Part shown: piece by piece, positions 1-8,485 of the stretch | Position numbering within the stretch: position 1 is the stretch's first letter | How the letters are laid out: each line of letters begins with the position of its first letter | NCBI GenBank assembly: GCA_945868825.1 | Contig: CAMBMM010000002.1 | Coordinates: forward strand, 242,252-306,251 | Origin: Sphingobacterium thalpophilum | GTDB lineage: Bacteria; Bacteroidota; Bacteroidia; Sphingobacteriales; Sphingobacteriaceae | Reading direction: 5' to 3' | DNA length: 64,000 nt | Notes under the pieces: generated by a model | The model's database searches: none | What the model saw: the letters and a program-made list of their open reading frames with translations, nothing else | What the model was told of the DNA's origin: nothing | Made by a program: the position numbers and the translations under genes

Positions 1-396
1 ATCGGCATCTATTAAACCAACCTTGGCTCCGCTTTGTGCTAAACCAAGAGCCAAATTAGCCGCTACCGTAGATTTACCCACACCACCTTTGCCACTGGCT
101 ACGGCAATAATATTTTTAACTCCCGGAACGCTCGGGTTGGCCTGAGTACTCACATTGGCGGTCATAGTTATGTGAAGGTCTATATTTTTATCGATGAAAT
201 GGAAAATGGCATTTCTACAGGCATTTTCTAACATATCTTTCATAGGACAAGCCGGAGTGGTTAATACCACAGTAAAGTGCAAGGTATTTCCTTCAATTTG
301 TATGTCTTGAATCATACCCAAGGTCACCAAATCTTTTTTTAAGTCTGGATCTTCTACATGACTGAGGGCCTGCAATACCTGTTCTTTGCTAATCAT
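1..396 (-). CDS. mrp: Mrp/NBP35-family Fe-S carrier ATPase, N-terminal part
   Basis: Partial: 132 codons read to the left window edge without a stop. Residues 1 to about 75 resemble the MIP18/DUF59 domain, with TTPACPMKD as the recognisable core. A deviant Walker A loop, [10 protein letters not shown], follows at residues 101-110, and the fragment ends in GLIDAD, typical of MinD/Mrp P-loop ATPases. The family binds and transfers Fe-S clusters in the cytoplasm. The ATG at 394-396 is preceded by a good TAnnTTTG element. The catalytic C-terminal half lies outside the window, so the cluster-binding CxxC cannot be checked. Confidence 0.93.
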   Translation of the reverse strand, partial: MISKEQVLQALSHVEDPDLKKDLVTLGMIQDIQIEGNTLHFTVVLTTPACPMKDMLENACRNAIFHFIDKNIDLHITMTANVSTQANPSVPGVKNIIAVASGKGGVGKSTVAANLALGLAQSGAKVGLIDAD

Positions 397-420
397 ACGT
401 GTGTGAGCTGCTAATTTTAC

Positions 421-428
421 CAAAAATA
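421..428 (-). promoter_or_regulatory. Candidate -7 promoter element for mrp
   Basis: Read leftward the sequence is TATTTTTG, an exact match to the Bacteroidota -7 element TAnnTTTG, ending 24 nt before the mrp start codon. No clear -33 element was found. Confidence 0.45.
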
Positions 429-496
429 CCAATCTATTAGCAGATGTGGTTTTTTTATACGCCTTTTTACAGATATTTGACCTCGAATTAAACACG

Positions 497-2530
497 ATGC
501 TTAAAAGACTAAAAATAGTTTTACAAAAACAGTCGGTGCGCAAACTAGTGCGTATAAGTACGTGGATAATTGGCGGACTTTTCGCGGTGCTACTGGTGCT
601 GGGCATAATAGCTTTTGCTTATCGCGATTCCATTTTAAGAATGGGGGTAAAAAAAGCAATTACAAAGGCTAAAGAAAGCTATCAAATCGATCTTCAAATT
701 AAAAATGCACATTTCTCGGGCCTTAAAACAGTAGCTTTCGACGAAATTACAGCCGTTCCCGAGCAACGCGATAGCCTGGTAGCGTTGCATCACTTGCAGC
801 TTAGTGTTCAACTTTTTCCGCTCTTATTTGGGACTATAAAACTGGATGAATTAAGCCTAGATCGAGGATTTGTACACTTGGTTAAACGAGATAGTTTACG
901 CAATTACGATTTTTTGTTTAAAAAGAAAAAAAATGCTAAGGCCAGCCAAGGACTTCAATTGGGTAGTTTGGCCAATCGCTTGCTCAATAGTGTGTTTTAT
1001 AAGATACCTGAAGATTTAGCGGTAAATAAACTAGAATTGGCCTGGATAGAAGATAGCTCAAAGGTGGTATTTGACGTTAAAAACACTCAAATTATTTCTG
1101 GAAAAGTAAATGCCACCATCGATGTGAATCAAAAAGAATCTATTTGGCACATTAAAGGATCGGTTGATCCGGGCGATAGGCAATTGGATTTAACCCTATT
1201 TGCCGATGGTAAAAAATTGGCCCTGCCTTATTTAGAAAAACGATTTGGACTGAAATTAGATGTAGATACGTTACACACCCAAATGGAGGATGTAAGTTAT
1301 TTTGGAGGCAAACTCAGCATCTCGGGCAGTTGGGGAGTAAAAAATCTACGGGTAAATCACCCTAAAATTGCCGCCAACGACGTGGTGGTAGCCGATGGGG
1401 AATTATTGGCCGAAATGGTTATTGGAGCCAATTATGTAGAATTGGCCGAATCATCGGTGATAAAATTGGGCAAAATTCAGCTAAACCCCCACCTACGATT
1501 TACGCTTAAGCCCAACAAAATTTATGAACTAGACCTGCATACCGAAGAGTTGAATGCGCAAGATGTATTTAATTCTTTCCCAAAAGGCTTGTTCGAATCT
1601 TTAGAGGGAATTCGGGTACAGGGTAATTTGCAATACGATTTGCATTTTTTACTCGATGAAAGTAAACCCGATGCTGTAGAGTTTCATTCGCAACTCAACA
1701 AAAGCAATTTCAAAATTTTGGGATACGGAAAAACTAATTTGTCTAAAATTAACAACGATTTTATCTACACCCCGTATGAGTATGGCAAGCCCATGCGAAA
1801 TATTTTAGTGGGTGTGTCGAATCCGTATTTTACACCTTTAGATCAGATCTCTCCTTATTTAAAAAATGCGATGCTTACAGCCGAAGATCCTTCTTTTTTT
1901 GGACATGGTGGCTTTGTGGAAGAGGCTATTCGGAAATCTATTGCAATCAATTTTAAACAAAAAGCCTTTAAACGTGGTGCCAGTACCATTTCTATGCAAT
2001 TGGTAAAAAATGTATACCTCAATAGGCAAAAAACACTGGCCCGTAAACTAGAAGAAATGCTTATGGTGTGGCTCATCGAAAATAATCGACTATCGAGCAA
2101 AAGCCGAATGCTAGAGGTGTATTTAAATATTATTGAGTGGGGAAATAACGTGTATGGCATTGGCGAAGCCAGCCGCTATTATTTCGAAAAAACACCTGCA
2201 GAGCTCAATTTGGGCGAAAGTATTTACTTGGCCAGTATTGTGCCTAGGCCAAAATCATCCTTATACTATTTCGAATACCAAGGCAATTTACGTTCGAGTA
2301 TGGTGGGCTATTTTAATACCATTGGCGGCCTAATGGCTAAGCGTGGGTTTACCCCAGCTGACAGTACTAGCTATGGTTTTTATACCGTACGTTTAAAAGA
2401 AAGTTTACGCTCTTTATTGGCACGACCAGACTCTTTGAGGAGCGATAGTTTATTTAACAACGAAGAGGGTGGCTGGTTTGAACAGGAATTGCCGAAAGGT
2501 AAAGCCGATAGTTTGCTTATTAAAAAATAA
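497..2530 (+). CDS. Membrane-anchored GT51 peptidoglycan glycosyltransferase with large N-terminal domain
   Basis: Probably polymerises lipid II glycan strands at the outer face of the inner membrane. One membrane helix lies at about residues 22-43. About 380 residues of beta-rich sequence with no motif I recognise follow (AsmA-like in feel). The GT51 domain sits near residues 430-610: [11 protein letters not shown] carries the catalytic Glu (about 461), then [12 protein letters not shown] and [15 protein letters not shown]. There is no transpeptidase domain, so it is monofunctional like MtgA but far longer (677 aa against about 240). The frame is open from a GTG at 446, but the ATG at 497 places the basic stretch and helix properly. 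hpt starts 3 nt after the stop. Confidence 0.85.
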   Translation: MLKRLKIVLQKQSVRKLVRISTWIIGGLFAVLLVLGIIAFAYRDSILRMGVKKAITKAKESYQIDLQIKNAHFSGLKTVAFDEITAVPEQRDSLVALHHLQLSVQLFPLLFGTIKLDELSLDRGFVHLVKRDSLRNYDFLFKKKKNAKASQGLQLGSLANRLLNSVFYKIPEDLAVNKLELAWIEDSSKVVFDVKNTQIISGKVNATIDVNQKESIWHIKGSVDPGDRQLDLTLFADGKKLALPYLEKRFGLKLDVDTLHTQMEDVSYFGGKLSISGSWGVKNLRVNHPKIAANDVVVADGELLAEMVIGANYVELAESSVIKLGKIQLNPHLRFTLKPNKIYELDLHTEELNAQDVFNSFPKGLFESLEGIRVQGNLQYDLHFLLDESKPDAVEFHSQLNKSNFKILGYGKTNLSKINNDFIYTPYEYGKPMRNILVGVSNPYFTPLDQISPYLKNAMLTAEDPSFFGHGGFVEEAIRKSIAINFKQKAFKRGASTISMQLVKNVYLNRQKTLARKLEEMLMVWLIENNRLSSKSRMLEVYLNIIEWGNNVYGIGEASRYYFEKTPAELNLGESIYLASIVPRPKSSLYYFEYQGNLRSSMVGYFNTIGGLMAKRGFTPADSTSYGFYTVRLKESLRSLLARPDSLRSDSLFNNEEGGWFEQELPKGKADSLLIKK

Positions 2531-2533
2531 AGA

Positions 2534-3073
2534 ATGCACATAACCGTTGGAGATAAATTTTTTGAACCCTTATTGTGTAGGGAAACGATTGAAAGCCGGG
2601 TGCTTGAATTAGCCGCTCAACTGCGTGCCGATTACGAAGGAAAAACGCCCGTTTTTGTGGGGGTGCTTAGTGGTAGTTTTTTGTTTTTAGCCGATCTTAT
2701 CAAATCGGTAAATATGCCTTGCGAAACGCAATTTGTTAAAGTTAGCTCCTATTCAGGCGATCAGTCTACGGCTAAAATTACCGAGAGCTTGGCTTTTTCG
2801 GAAGAACTTAAAGGTAGGCACATTATTATTGTAGAAGATATTGTAGATAGCGGCCACACCATGCATTATCTACTCCAAAAGCTTATCCCAATAGCACCGG
2901 CTTCGGTAGCAGTGTGTAGTTTATTACTAAAACCAAATGCCCTGCAATACACCTTTCCGGAACTTCGCTATGTAGGTTTTGAACTAGCTAACGACTTTGT
3001 GGTAGGCTACGGTTTAGATTACAATGGCCTGGGTAGAAATCTGCCGGAAATTTATAAAGTAGTGGCTAATTAA
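2534..3073 (+). CDS. hpt: Hypoxanthine phosphoribosyltransferase
   Basis: Purine salvage enzyme (179 aa) that converts hypoxanthine or guanine plus PRPP to IMP or GMP in the cytoplasm. The PRPP-binding signature VEDIVDSGHTM is intact near residue 100, and GVLSGSFLFLADL forms the N-terminal nucleotide-binding loop. Length is normal for the bacterial enzyme. Start ATG at 2534, 3 nt after the glycosyltransferase stop, so the two are probably cotranscribed. Confidence 0.93.
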   Translation: MHITVGDKFFEPLLCRETIESRVLELAAQLRADYEGKTPVFVGVLSGSFLFLADLIKSVNMPCETQFVKVSSYSGDQSTAKITESLAFSEELKGRHIIIVEDIVDSGHTMHYLLQKLIPIAPASVAVCSLLLKPNALQYTFPELRYVGFELANDFVVGYGLDYNGLGRNLPEIYKVVAN

Positions 3074-3096
3074 GATTTTTTTAGCATTTTTGACGC

Positions 3097-3777
3097 ATGT
3101 TTATAAAAATGACCCTTCACCGCGAAGGCACCACCACCATTGCACTAACCATCTTGTTTGTTTTTCTTTTAAACACCTTGGTTCAGTTTTTTTTAGCCGA
3201 TTATGCACTCATTCGTTGGTTTATATACCTGCTTTCAGTGGGTTTACTATATATTGTTTTACAGTTTTTTAGAAACCCTAAAATAAGTACCACACACGGC
3301 GAAAATTTAGTGATTTGCCCTGCAGATGGAAAAGTGGTTGTGATTGAAGAAACCACCGAAAGCGAATACTTTAAAGACAAACGTTTGCAGATATCGGTAT
3401 TTATGTCGCCCTTTAATGTGCACATTAACCGCAACCCCATAGCTGGTGTGGTGAGTTATTTTAAATACCATCCGGGTAAATATTTGGTGGCTTGGGATCC
3501 CAAATCATCTACCGAAAACGAACGCACCACCGTGGTAGTTAAACACAAAAGCGGTATAGAAATCTTATACCGTCAAATTGCCGGAGCCTTGGCCCGTAGA
3601 ATTGTATGGTATATTAAGGAAACCGATTCGGTTATACAGGCAGAAGAATTTGGCTTCATAAAATTTGGTTCCCGGGTAGATGTTTTCTTACCTTTGGATA
3701 CTAAGGTGAATGTGCAATTGGGAGATATTGTAAAGGGGGGAATCACCGTTATAGGAGAATTAAAACAAAAAAAATAA
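3097..3777 (+). CDS. psd: Phosphatidylserine decarboxylase proenzyme (short type)
   Basis: Makes phosphatidylethanolamine from phosphatidylserine at the inner membrane. Two hydrophobic segments lie near residues 14-32 and 38-57. The core includes MSPFNVHINRNP and the C-terminal FGSRVDVFLP. The family cleaves itself between Gly and Ser (here G191-S192), converting the new N-terminal Ser to the pyruvoyl cofactor and leaving a 35-residue alpha chain. At 226 aa it belongs to the short class, which uses GS followed by variable residues instead of LGST. Lies 23 nt downstream of hpt. Confidence 0.93.
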   Translation: MFIKMTLHREGTTTIALTILFVFLLNTLVQFFLADYALIRWFIYLLSVGLLYIVLQFFRNPKISTTHGENLVICPADGKVVVIEETTESEYFKDKRLQISVFMSPFNVHINRNPIAGVVSYFKYHPGKYLVAWDPKSSTENERTTVVVKHKSGIEILYRQIAGALARRIVWYIKETDSVIQAEEFGFIKFGSRVDVFLPLDTKVNVQLGDIVKGGITVIGELKQKK

Positions 3778-3784
3778 ATTTATT

Positions 3785-3964
3785 ATGAAAAAAGTAATTG
3801 CTGTACTTGCACTAGCCGCCTTTATAGGTGCTGCTGTTGCACAAACTACTCAACCAAAACCAGCAGCTAAAAAAGAAGCATGCTGCAAGAAAAAGGATGG
3901 GAAAATGGATTGCAAAAAAGATTGTAAAATGGCCTGTTGCGCTAAAAAAACCGACGGAAAATAA
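3785..3964 (+). CDS. Small cysteine-rich secreted peptide, unknown function
   Basis: A 59-residue frame beginning MKKVIAVLALAAFIGAAVAQ, a convincing signal peptide with cleavage expected after AVA (residue 19). The mature part of about 40 residues is rich in Lys and has six cysteines in two CC pairs flanking two single Cys (C33, C34, C43, C47, C51, C52), spaced ACC..DC..DC..ACC. This pattern suits metal binding or disulfide knotting. It lies 7 nt after psd and is followed directly by a strong terminator, so it is the last gene of the hpt-psd run. I recognise no family. Confidence 0.72.
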   Translation: MKKVIAVLALAAFIGAAVAQTTQPKPAAKKEACCKKKDGKMDCKKDCKMACCAKKTDGK

Positions 3965-3980
3965 TTAGTCATTTTATTAC

Positions 3981-4013
3981 AAAAAAGCCCCCGAAATTTC
4001 GGGGGCTTTTTTT
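3981..4013. terminator. Bidirectional Rho-independent terminator
   Basis: A 20-base perfect palindrome, arms GCCCCCGAAA and TTTCGGGGGC (3987-4006), is flanked by six A on the left and seven T on the right, so it can stop transcription from both sides. It separates the rightward psd/Cys-rich run from the leftward dehydrogenase, whose stop codon overlaps its right edge. Confidence 0.92.
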
Positions 4014-5238
4014 ATACCAATTGTTTTAGCGCTGTTTCAAAAGCTGTTTGCGATACCTTTATTTTTGCTGGGTGGTGCTTGTGTGTATTCTCTAAAGCGT
4101 TACGAATTACACGAGAAGCATCGTTAAAAATGGCTGCATCGCTCATCTCTACATCTTTTTGCATCAAGTAAGCAAATACACGGGCCATTCCGCAATTCGA
4201 AATGAAGTCGGGAATTACCGCTACATGCTCATCAGCATATTCCATAATGGGGCCAAAGAAAATCTCCGAATCGGCAAAAGGCACATTGGCACCACATGCA
4301 ATGACTTCTAAACCTGAGGCAATAAGTTGTTCTACCTGGTTTTTTGTTACCAATCTAGAGGCAGCAGCGGGTACAAAAATTTCTGCCTGTGTAGCCCAAA
4401 TTTGCTCATTTATCTGCTCAAATGGAATTAGTTTATCGGCCACCAAAGTATTGCCTTCGCGGTTTAAGAATAGTGTTCTAATTTCTTCGAGCGTATAGCC
4501 CTCGGTAGGTATCAAACCACCTACCCGATCAATAATACCTACAATTTTTACACCTTGCTGGGCCAAGTAAAAGGCAGCAGCAGCACCAACATTACCCCAG
4601 CCCTGAATAATGGCTCGTTTTTGGCTAATATCGCCGCCGTAGAGACTATAAAAATGACGGATAGATTCTGATACTCCATAACCGGTAATCATATCTGCTA
4701 CCACGTATTTACGCTTCACATCGGGAGAAAAATTGTTGTCTTCTAATACTTTGGAAACACCATAACGCAATTGACCAATTTGGTGAATACGTTCGTTCTC
4801 TTTGGCCTTATAGTGCCCATTAATAATTCCTTCTTGTGGATGCCATAAGCCATAATTCTCGGTTATTGGAATTACTTCATGAATTTCATCTACGTTTAAA
4901 TCGCCGCCGGTGCCATAATAATTTTTTAGTAAGGGAATAACTGCTCTGTACCAACGCTCTAAAACGCCCTTTTTTCGTGGATCCGCCGGATCGAAATTGA
5001 TACCCGATTTAGCACCACCAATAGCCGGCCCCGAAACGGTGAATTTCACTTCCATGGTTTTGGCCAACGATTCTACTTCTCGTTTATCCAAACCCTTACG
5101 CATACGGGTACCACCACCGGCTGCACCTCCACGTAGCGAATTGATAACCACCCAGCCTTCGGCTTCCGTTTCAGAATCCTTCCACTCAAATACAATCTCT
5201 GGACGTTTTTCTTCGAATTTTTTTAAAAGGTTTTTCAT
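4012..5238 (-). CDS. Glu/Leu/Phe/Val dehydrogenase family enzyme
   Basis: NAD(P)-dependent oxidative deamination of an amino acid in the cytoplasm; substrate not assignable by eye between glutamate and branched-chain or aromatic amino acids. The substrate-binding Lys in MEVKFTVSG (K65) and the catalytic Lys in GGAKSGI (K77) are present, as is the nucleotide-binding loop GWGNVGAAAAFYL. 408 aa from the ATG at 5238. The frame is also open from a TTG at 5253, but that codon lies in the T-tract of the rplS terminator and is unlikely to be used. Standalone gene between two terminators. Confidence 0.9.
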   Translation of the reverse strand: MKNLLKKFEEKRPEIVFEWKDSETEAEGWVVINSLRGGAAGGGTRMRKGLDKREVESLAKTMEVKFTVSGPAIGGAKSGINFDPADPRKKGVLERWYRAVIPLLKNYYGTGGDLNVDEIHEVIPITENYGLWHPQEGIINGHYKAKENERIHQIGQLRYGVSKVLEDNNFSPDVKRKYVVADMITGYGVSESIRHFYSLYGGDISQKRAIIQGWGNVGAAAAFYLAQQGVKIVGIIDRVGGLIPTEGYTLEEIRTLFLNREGNTLVADKLIPFEQINEQIWATQAEIFVPAAASRLVTKNQVEQLIASGLEVIACGANVPFADSEIFFGPIMEYADEHVAVIPDFISNCGMARVFAYLMQKDVEMSDAAIFNDASRVIRNALENTHKHHPAKIKVSQTAFETALKQLV

Positions 5239-5252
5239 ATCGGTTTTGTTCA

Positions 5253-5285
5253 AACAAAAAAGCCCCGATAAATATCGGGGCTCTT
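5253..5285 (-). terminator. Rho-independent terminator of rplS
   Basis: Inverted arms AGCCCCGATA and TATCGGGGCT (5261-5282) followed, on the minus strand, by a run of T. It begins about 20 nt after the rplS stop and ends just before the dehydrogenase start. Confidence 0.88.
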
Positions 5286-5301
5286 CATATATAATTTAAA
5301 A

Positions 5302-5649
5302 TTATACTCTTTTAGATTTAATACGGGCAGCTTTACCGGTTAATGCACGCAAGTAGAACAATTTAGCTCTGCGCACTTTACCAAAGTTTACCACGTCTAC
5401 TTTCTCAATGTTTGGCGAATTGATTGGGAAGATACGCTCTACTCCAATTCCGTTAGACATTTTACGAACAGTAAAGGTTTCGTTTACACCTACACTATTG
5501 CGTTGGATAACCACACCCTGATAGATTTGGATACGTTCTTTATTTCCTTCGCGAATTTTATAATGTACGGCAACAGTATCTCCCGCTTTAAAAGAGGGAA
5601 CTTCTTGTTTTACGATAGCCTGTTCTTCTACAAATTTTACTAAATCCAT
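5302..5649 (-). CDS. rplS: 50S ribosomal protein L19
   Basis: 115 aa, normal length. Recognisable sequence includes [22 protein letters not shown], in which the GDTV core and the REGNKERIQ strand are typical, and the C-terminal [19 protein letters not shown]. Part of the large subunit at the 30S-50S interface. In many bacteria it ends the rpsP-rimM-trmD-rplS operon; here it follows trmD in the same direction but is separated by two small helix-turn-helix genes. A leader hairpin and its own terminator suggest an independent transcript. Confidence 0.97.
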   Translation of the reverse strand: MDLVKFVEEQAIVKQEVPSFKAGDTVAVHYKIREGNKERIQIYQGVVIQRNSVGVNETFTVRKMSNGIGVERIFPINSPNIEKVDVVNFGKVRRAKLFYLRALTGKAARIKSKRV

Positions 5650-5667
5650 GGTTTTAAGCTTTTAACA

Positions 5668-5691
5668 CGATTTTTAACACGTCAAAAATCG
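5668..5691 (-). promoter_or_regulatory. Leader hairpin upstream of rplS
   Basis: Perfect 8-base inverted repeat, CGATTTTT and AAAAATCG, around an 8-base loop, 18 nt upstream of the L19 start. Autoregulatory leaders before ribosomal protein genes, including L19 in this phylum, are known. Whether this belongs to one is inference. A weak -7-like element (TAACATTG, 5697-5704) would place the transcript start near the hairpin. Confidence 0.4.
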
Positions 5692-5751
5692 GACTGCAAT
5701 GTTAGGGAATTATTTTGATTTTTAAAAGAGGTTTTAGAAGTTTTCCACATT

Positions 5752-6027
5752 TTATCTCAAAACATTTTTATAGTCCTCCAGTAATTGGGTAATATGCTTA
5801 CAACTAATTCGGGTATTTTGCAGCTCTCCAGCACTTAAACCAAACATTTTTTCCAATTGAACCACCTTTTGGTAGGGAATGTCTTTTCTTTCTCCGGCCT
5901 TTATGTTGCGGTAGTTTAAAAATGTATTGGGCGAAACACCCAATACCAAGGGGATAACCTTCAGTGCATTCTTATAATCTCTCATTGGGAGATTAGACAA
6001 GTTTTCATGAATTAAATATTTATACAT
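5752..6027 (-). CDS. Small helix-turn-helix-like protein
   Basis: 91 aa, not assignable to a named family. The middle, LGVSPNTFLNYRNIKAGE, resembles the recognition helix of Cro/XRE-type DNA-binding proteins, and the following segment IPYQKVVQLEKMFGLSAGEL resembles the closing helices. Divergently placed from the gene at 6165 across a 137-bp very AT-rich gap. It breaks up the trmD-rplS junction of an otherwise conserved operon. A transcription factor role is inferred only. Confidence 0.6.
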   Translation of the reverse strand: MYKYLIHENLSNLPMRDYKNALKVIPLVLGVSPNTFLNYRNIKAGERKDIPYQKVVQLEKMFGLSAGELQNTRISCKHITQLLEDYKNVLR

Positions 6028-6164
6028 AAGAGAAATTTTTATAGATTTAAAGAAAAATTTGTATATTTTATCAAACTATTTAAGGCCTTATAATTCCTTT
6101 AGTAATTATTAAGAATAAAAATAAGCATTACAATTAATATATTATACTTTATACTAAATTTTTT

Positions 6165-6521
6165 ATGTATTTGAAAGAAACGGTAGCTAGGTTGCTAAAA
6201 AACAAGAATCGCTCTCTTAGTTGGTTGGCGCTTGAAATGGGTAAATCTTTTGATGGGCTTAAGCTAAGTTTGGTAAAGGGTTCTATCAAATACCTCGATA
6301 TTATCTTAATGGCGAAGATTTTAGAAACCCATCCGGGAGAACTTTTTGAAAGTGAGCATGCGGGATATTCACCAGAGGAATGGCGTAATGCACTGGAAGA
6401 AGGCGAAACGCAATATAAAAATATAAAAAACGAGTTAACTGCCTGCCGAGAGCTGAACGAGGCGCTTAAAACACAGGTGAACGATAAAGAACGGATAATT
6501 GCTTTATTGCACCAAAAATAA
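6165..6521 (+). CDS. Helix-turn-helix-like protein with C-terminal coiled coil
   Basis: 118 aa. Residues 1 to about 65 look like an XRE-type domain (SLSWLALEMGKSFDGLKLSL, then ILMAKILETHPGELFE), and residues 70-118 are charged heptad-like helix (ECRELNEALKTQVNDKE region). Only 8 nt separate its stop from the trmD stop, with which it is convergent. Possibly paralogous to, or cross-regulating with, its divergent neighbour at 5752-6027. Function unknown. Confidence 0.62.
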   Translation: MYLKETVARLLKNKNRSLSWLALEMGKSFDGLKLSLVKGSIKYLDIILMAKILETHPGELFESEHAGYSPEEWRNALEEGETQYKNIKNELTACRELNEALKTQVNDKERIIALLHQK

Positions 6522-6529
6522 AGTAGAGT

Positions 6530-7204
6530 TTATTTTAATAAGTCGGGGCGACGAGTTTTGGTGCGCTCTAGGGCTTGTTCATGGCGCCACTCATCAATCA
6601 ATTTCTGATGACCACTTAATAAAATATCGGGCACCTTTTGTCCACGCCATTCGGCTGGTCGGGTATAAACCGGGGCGTCTAATAAATCATCTTGAAAAGA
6701 ATCAGAAAGGGCCGATGTTTCATCATTTAACACTCCGGGAATTAGGCGCACTACAGAATCTACTAAAACTGCGGCGGCCAACTCTCCACCAGAAAGCACA
6801 TAATCTCCAATAGAAATTTCTCGAGTTACATAGGTGTCGCGGATACGCTGATCTATGCCTTTATAATGACCGCAAAGAATAATTACGTTTTGATGAGAAA
6901 TAAAATGATTGGCAATTTGCTGATCCAAACGTTCTCCATCTGGACTCATAAAAATTACCTCATCGTAGGTGCGCTCGGCCTGTAGGGTTTCTATACTTTT
7001 GGCAAAGGGCTCAATGGTCATTACCATGCCGCTACCTCCTCCGTAAGGATAATCGTCTACGCTTTTTTGGCGGTGTTCGCTATACTCCCGCAAATTGTGC
7101 ACATGAATTTCAACGAGGCCCTTTTGTTGGGCTCGGTGCAAAATTGAGTGGGAAAAGGGGCCCTCTAATAAGCCGGGTAATACGGTAATAATATCGAAAC
7201 GCAT
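6530..7204 (-). CDS. trmD: tRNA (guanine37-N1)-methyltransferase
   Basis: 224 aa SPOUT-class enzyme that makes m1G37 in tRNAs and so prevents +1 frameshifting. The knot motifs are clear: [23 protein letters not shown] and [20 protein letters not shown] two codons upstream (7210) keeps the frame open, but ATG at 7204 gives the usual MRFDI start. Usually directly coupled to rimM; here two small genes separate them. Confidence 0.96.
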   Translation of the reverse strand: MRFDIITVLPGLLEGPFSHSILHRAQQKGLVEIHVHNLREYSEHRQKSVDDYPYGGGSGMVMTIEPFAKSIETLQAERTYDEVIFMSPDGERLDQQIANHFISHQNVIILCGHYKGIDQRIRDTYVTREISIGDYVLSGGELAAAVLVDSVVRLIPGVLNDETSALSDSFQDDLLDAPVYTRPAEWRGQKVPDILLSGHQKLIDEWRHEQALERTKTRRPDLLK

Positions 7205-7219
7205 GGTCAAATTTACAGA

Positions 7220-7420
7220 TTAATCACCGGGTTCTAACTCAAAAATTTCTTCTACGGGTTTCCCAAAATAACGTGCAATTTTAATTGCCAATGCCGTTGA
7301 TGGGATATATTTAGCCAACTCCATACTATTAATTGTTTGCCGACTCACCCCAATTGCCTCAGCCAAATCAGCCTGTGTGCTGTTTTTTATGGCACGTTGT
7401 ATCTTTAGTGTGTTTTTCAT
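7220..7420 (-). CDS. XRE-family transcriptional regulator, short form
   Basis: 66 aa, almost entirely one helix-turn-helix domain: STQADLAEAIGVSRQTINSME, the classic Q-L-A-x(3)-G-V-S-R-x-T-I pattern, and FGKPVEEIFE at the end. This short class often sits beside a small membrane protein gene, as here: 7 nt downstream of the gene ending at 7428. A 10-bp inverted repeat upstream of that gene is its likeliest operator. trmD starts 15 nt after its stop. Confidence 0.88.
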   Translation of the reverse strand: MKNTLKIQRAIKNSTQADLAEAIGVSRQTINSMELAKYIPSTALAIKIARYFGKPVEEIFELEPGD

Positions 7421-7427
7421 ATTTCTC

Positions 7428-7883
7428 TTATGCTTTATTTTCTAAGTTAAATACTACTCTGTACCGAATAATAAATAATAATAGAACACTAAACATATTG
7501 TAAACCATTACATCTAAAAAAGCTGTCCCGTGAACAAAAATAACCTGAATGGCCAATACCGCATAATTTAAATAAACAGCAAAATGCAATGAATCGAGGC
7601 GTATTTGAGCAACCCGTTCATCTTCTATCTTTTCTTTAGAAAATGCAATAAATAACAAACTTAAAATCATTCCAAGGGTTGCTATTTCATCGCTCAAATT
7701 AATACTATTGATAGAAAAAATACTTTCGAAGGTGCCGGGTGCCGGGTTTTTTCCAAAAGATATTTCTAAGAACTCAACCTGAAAATCGTTGTACAAAACA
7801 GCCAAACCAAATACTAAAGAAGGAACAAATAATAACCAACCTATGCGGCGATAGCTGTGGGGAAATAAAAATCTAGTTTTCAT
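7428..7883 (-). CDS. Four-helix membrane protein of unknown function
   Basis: 151 aa with four predicted membrane helices at about 14-32, 66-83, 102-120 and 126-143, and a charged loop (SKEKIEDERVAQIRLDS) between helices 2 and 3. Forms a two-gene unit with the short XRE regulator. No catalytic motif seen. The pair lies between rimM and trmD, which are normally adjacent. Confidence 0.75.
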   Translation of the reverse strand: MKTRFLFPHSYRRIGWLLFVPSLVFGLAVLYNDFQVEFLEISFGKNPAPGTFESIFSINSINLSDEIATLGMILSLLFIAFSKEKIEDERVAQIRLDSLHFAVYLNYAVLAIQVIFVHGTAFLDVMVYNMFSVLLLFIIRYRVVFNLENKA

Positions 7884-7886
7884 AAT

Positions 7887-7925
7887 TGTAAAGTTTATTT
7901 TAACAAATGTAAAACAAACTTTACA
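7887..7925. promoter_or_regulatory. Inverted-repeat operator candidate
   Basis: Perfect 10-bp arms TGTAAAGTTT (7887-7896) and AAACTTTACA (7916-7925) separated by 19 bp, with a third TGTAAA half-site at 7908-7913. It ends 3 bp before the start codon of the membrane protein that is paired with an XRE regulator, which makes autoregulation by that regulator a reasonable inference. Confidence 0.6.
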
Positions 7926-7940
7926 TATATAGTAGATTTT

Positions 7941-8468
7941 TTAAGAATTTAAATACAAATCCACCAAGCCCTCTGGCAAATTCACGTATAGCGTGTTTTT
8001 GTTTTGATCAATTTCTGTTATCAAATCTTCGCTTAGCGGAAAAAGAATTTCCCGATCTTGGTAAATCACCGAGGCTACAAATTGCTGAGGATATTCGTGC
8101 ACTTCTTTTATTTCACCTAATTCACCCTGGTTGGCATCTACAACCAAAAAGCCTTTTAAATCGCTAATAAGAAATTCACCGGGCGCACGTTCTGGCTTTT
8201 TAGTATTGGGTAAGTATATTTTTTTGCGAACCAGGGTTTGTGCTTTTTCAATCACATCTACATCGGCTAAATAAATATTGGCAGTTTGGTTAGACTGCAG
8301 GACAATTTCTTGGGTGAAATAAGGTACCAGTTTGCCATTAAACTCTAAAAAAAGAGTGTCTAATTCCAGATCCTCGGGCTTTGGATATTCGAAAAATACC
8401 TGTACCTCACCTTTAAGGCCTTTTGTTTTGGTAATATACCCGATATAAAAACTGTCAGCTAAATTCAT
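7941..8468 (-). CDS. rimM: Ribosome maturation factor RimM
   Basis: 175 aa from the ATG at 8468 (MNLADSFYIGYITKTKGLKG). Helps 30S head assembly by binding S19. The N-terminal beta barrel carries GLKGEVQVFF, and the PRC-like C-terminal barrel includes SDLKGFLVVD and ILFPLSEDLI. The frame also extends upstream to an ATG at 8516, but those 16 codons fall inside a palindrome and do not resemble RimM. Follows rpsP by 67 nt. Confidence 0.93.
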   Translation of the reverse strand: MNLADSFYIGYITKTKGLKGEVQVFFEYPKPEDLELDTLFLEFNGKLVPYFTQEIVLQSNQTANIYLADVDVIEKAQTLVRKKIYLPNTKKPERAPGEFLISDLKGFLVVDANQGELGEIKEVHEYPQQFVASVIYQDREILFPLSEDLITEIDQNKNTLYVNLPEGLVDLYLNS

Positions 8469-8485
8469 GTGGTCTGTAAACAAAA

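Noticed and set aside
446-496. GTG-initiated extension of the glycosyltransferase
   Set aside because: Adds a hydrophobic non-conserved stretch overlapping the promoter region; ATG at 497 is better.
5239-5253. Upstream TTG start for the dehydrogenase gene
   Set aside because: It lies in the T-tract of the rplS terminator; ATG at 5238 gives a normal N terminus.
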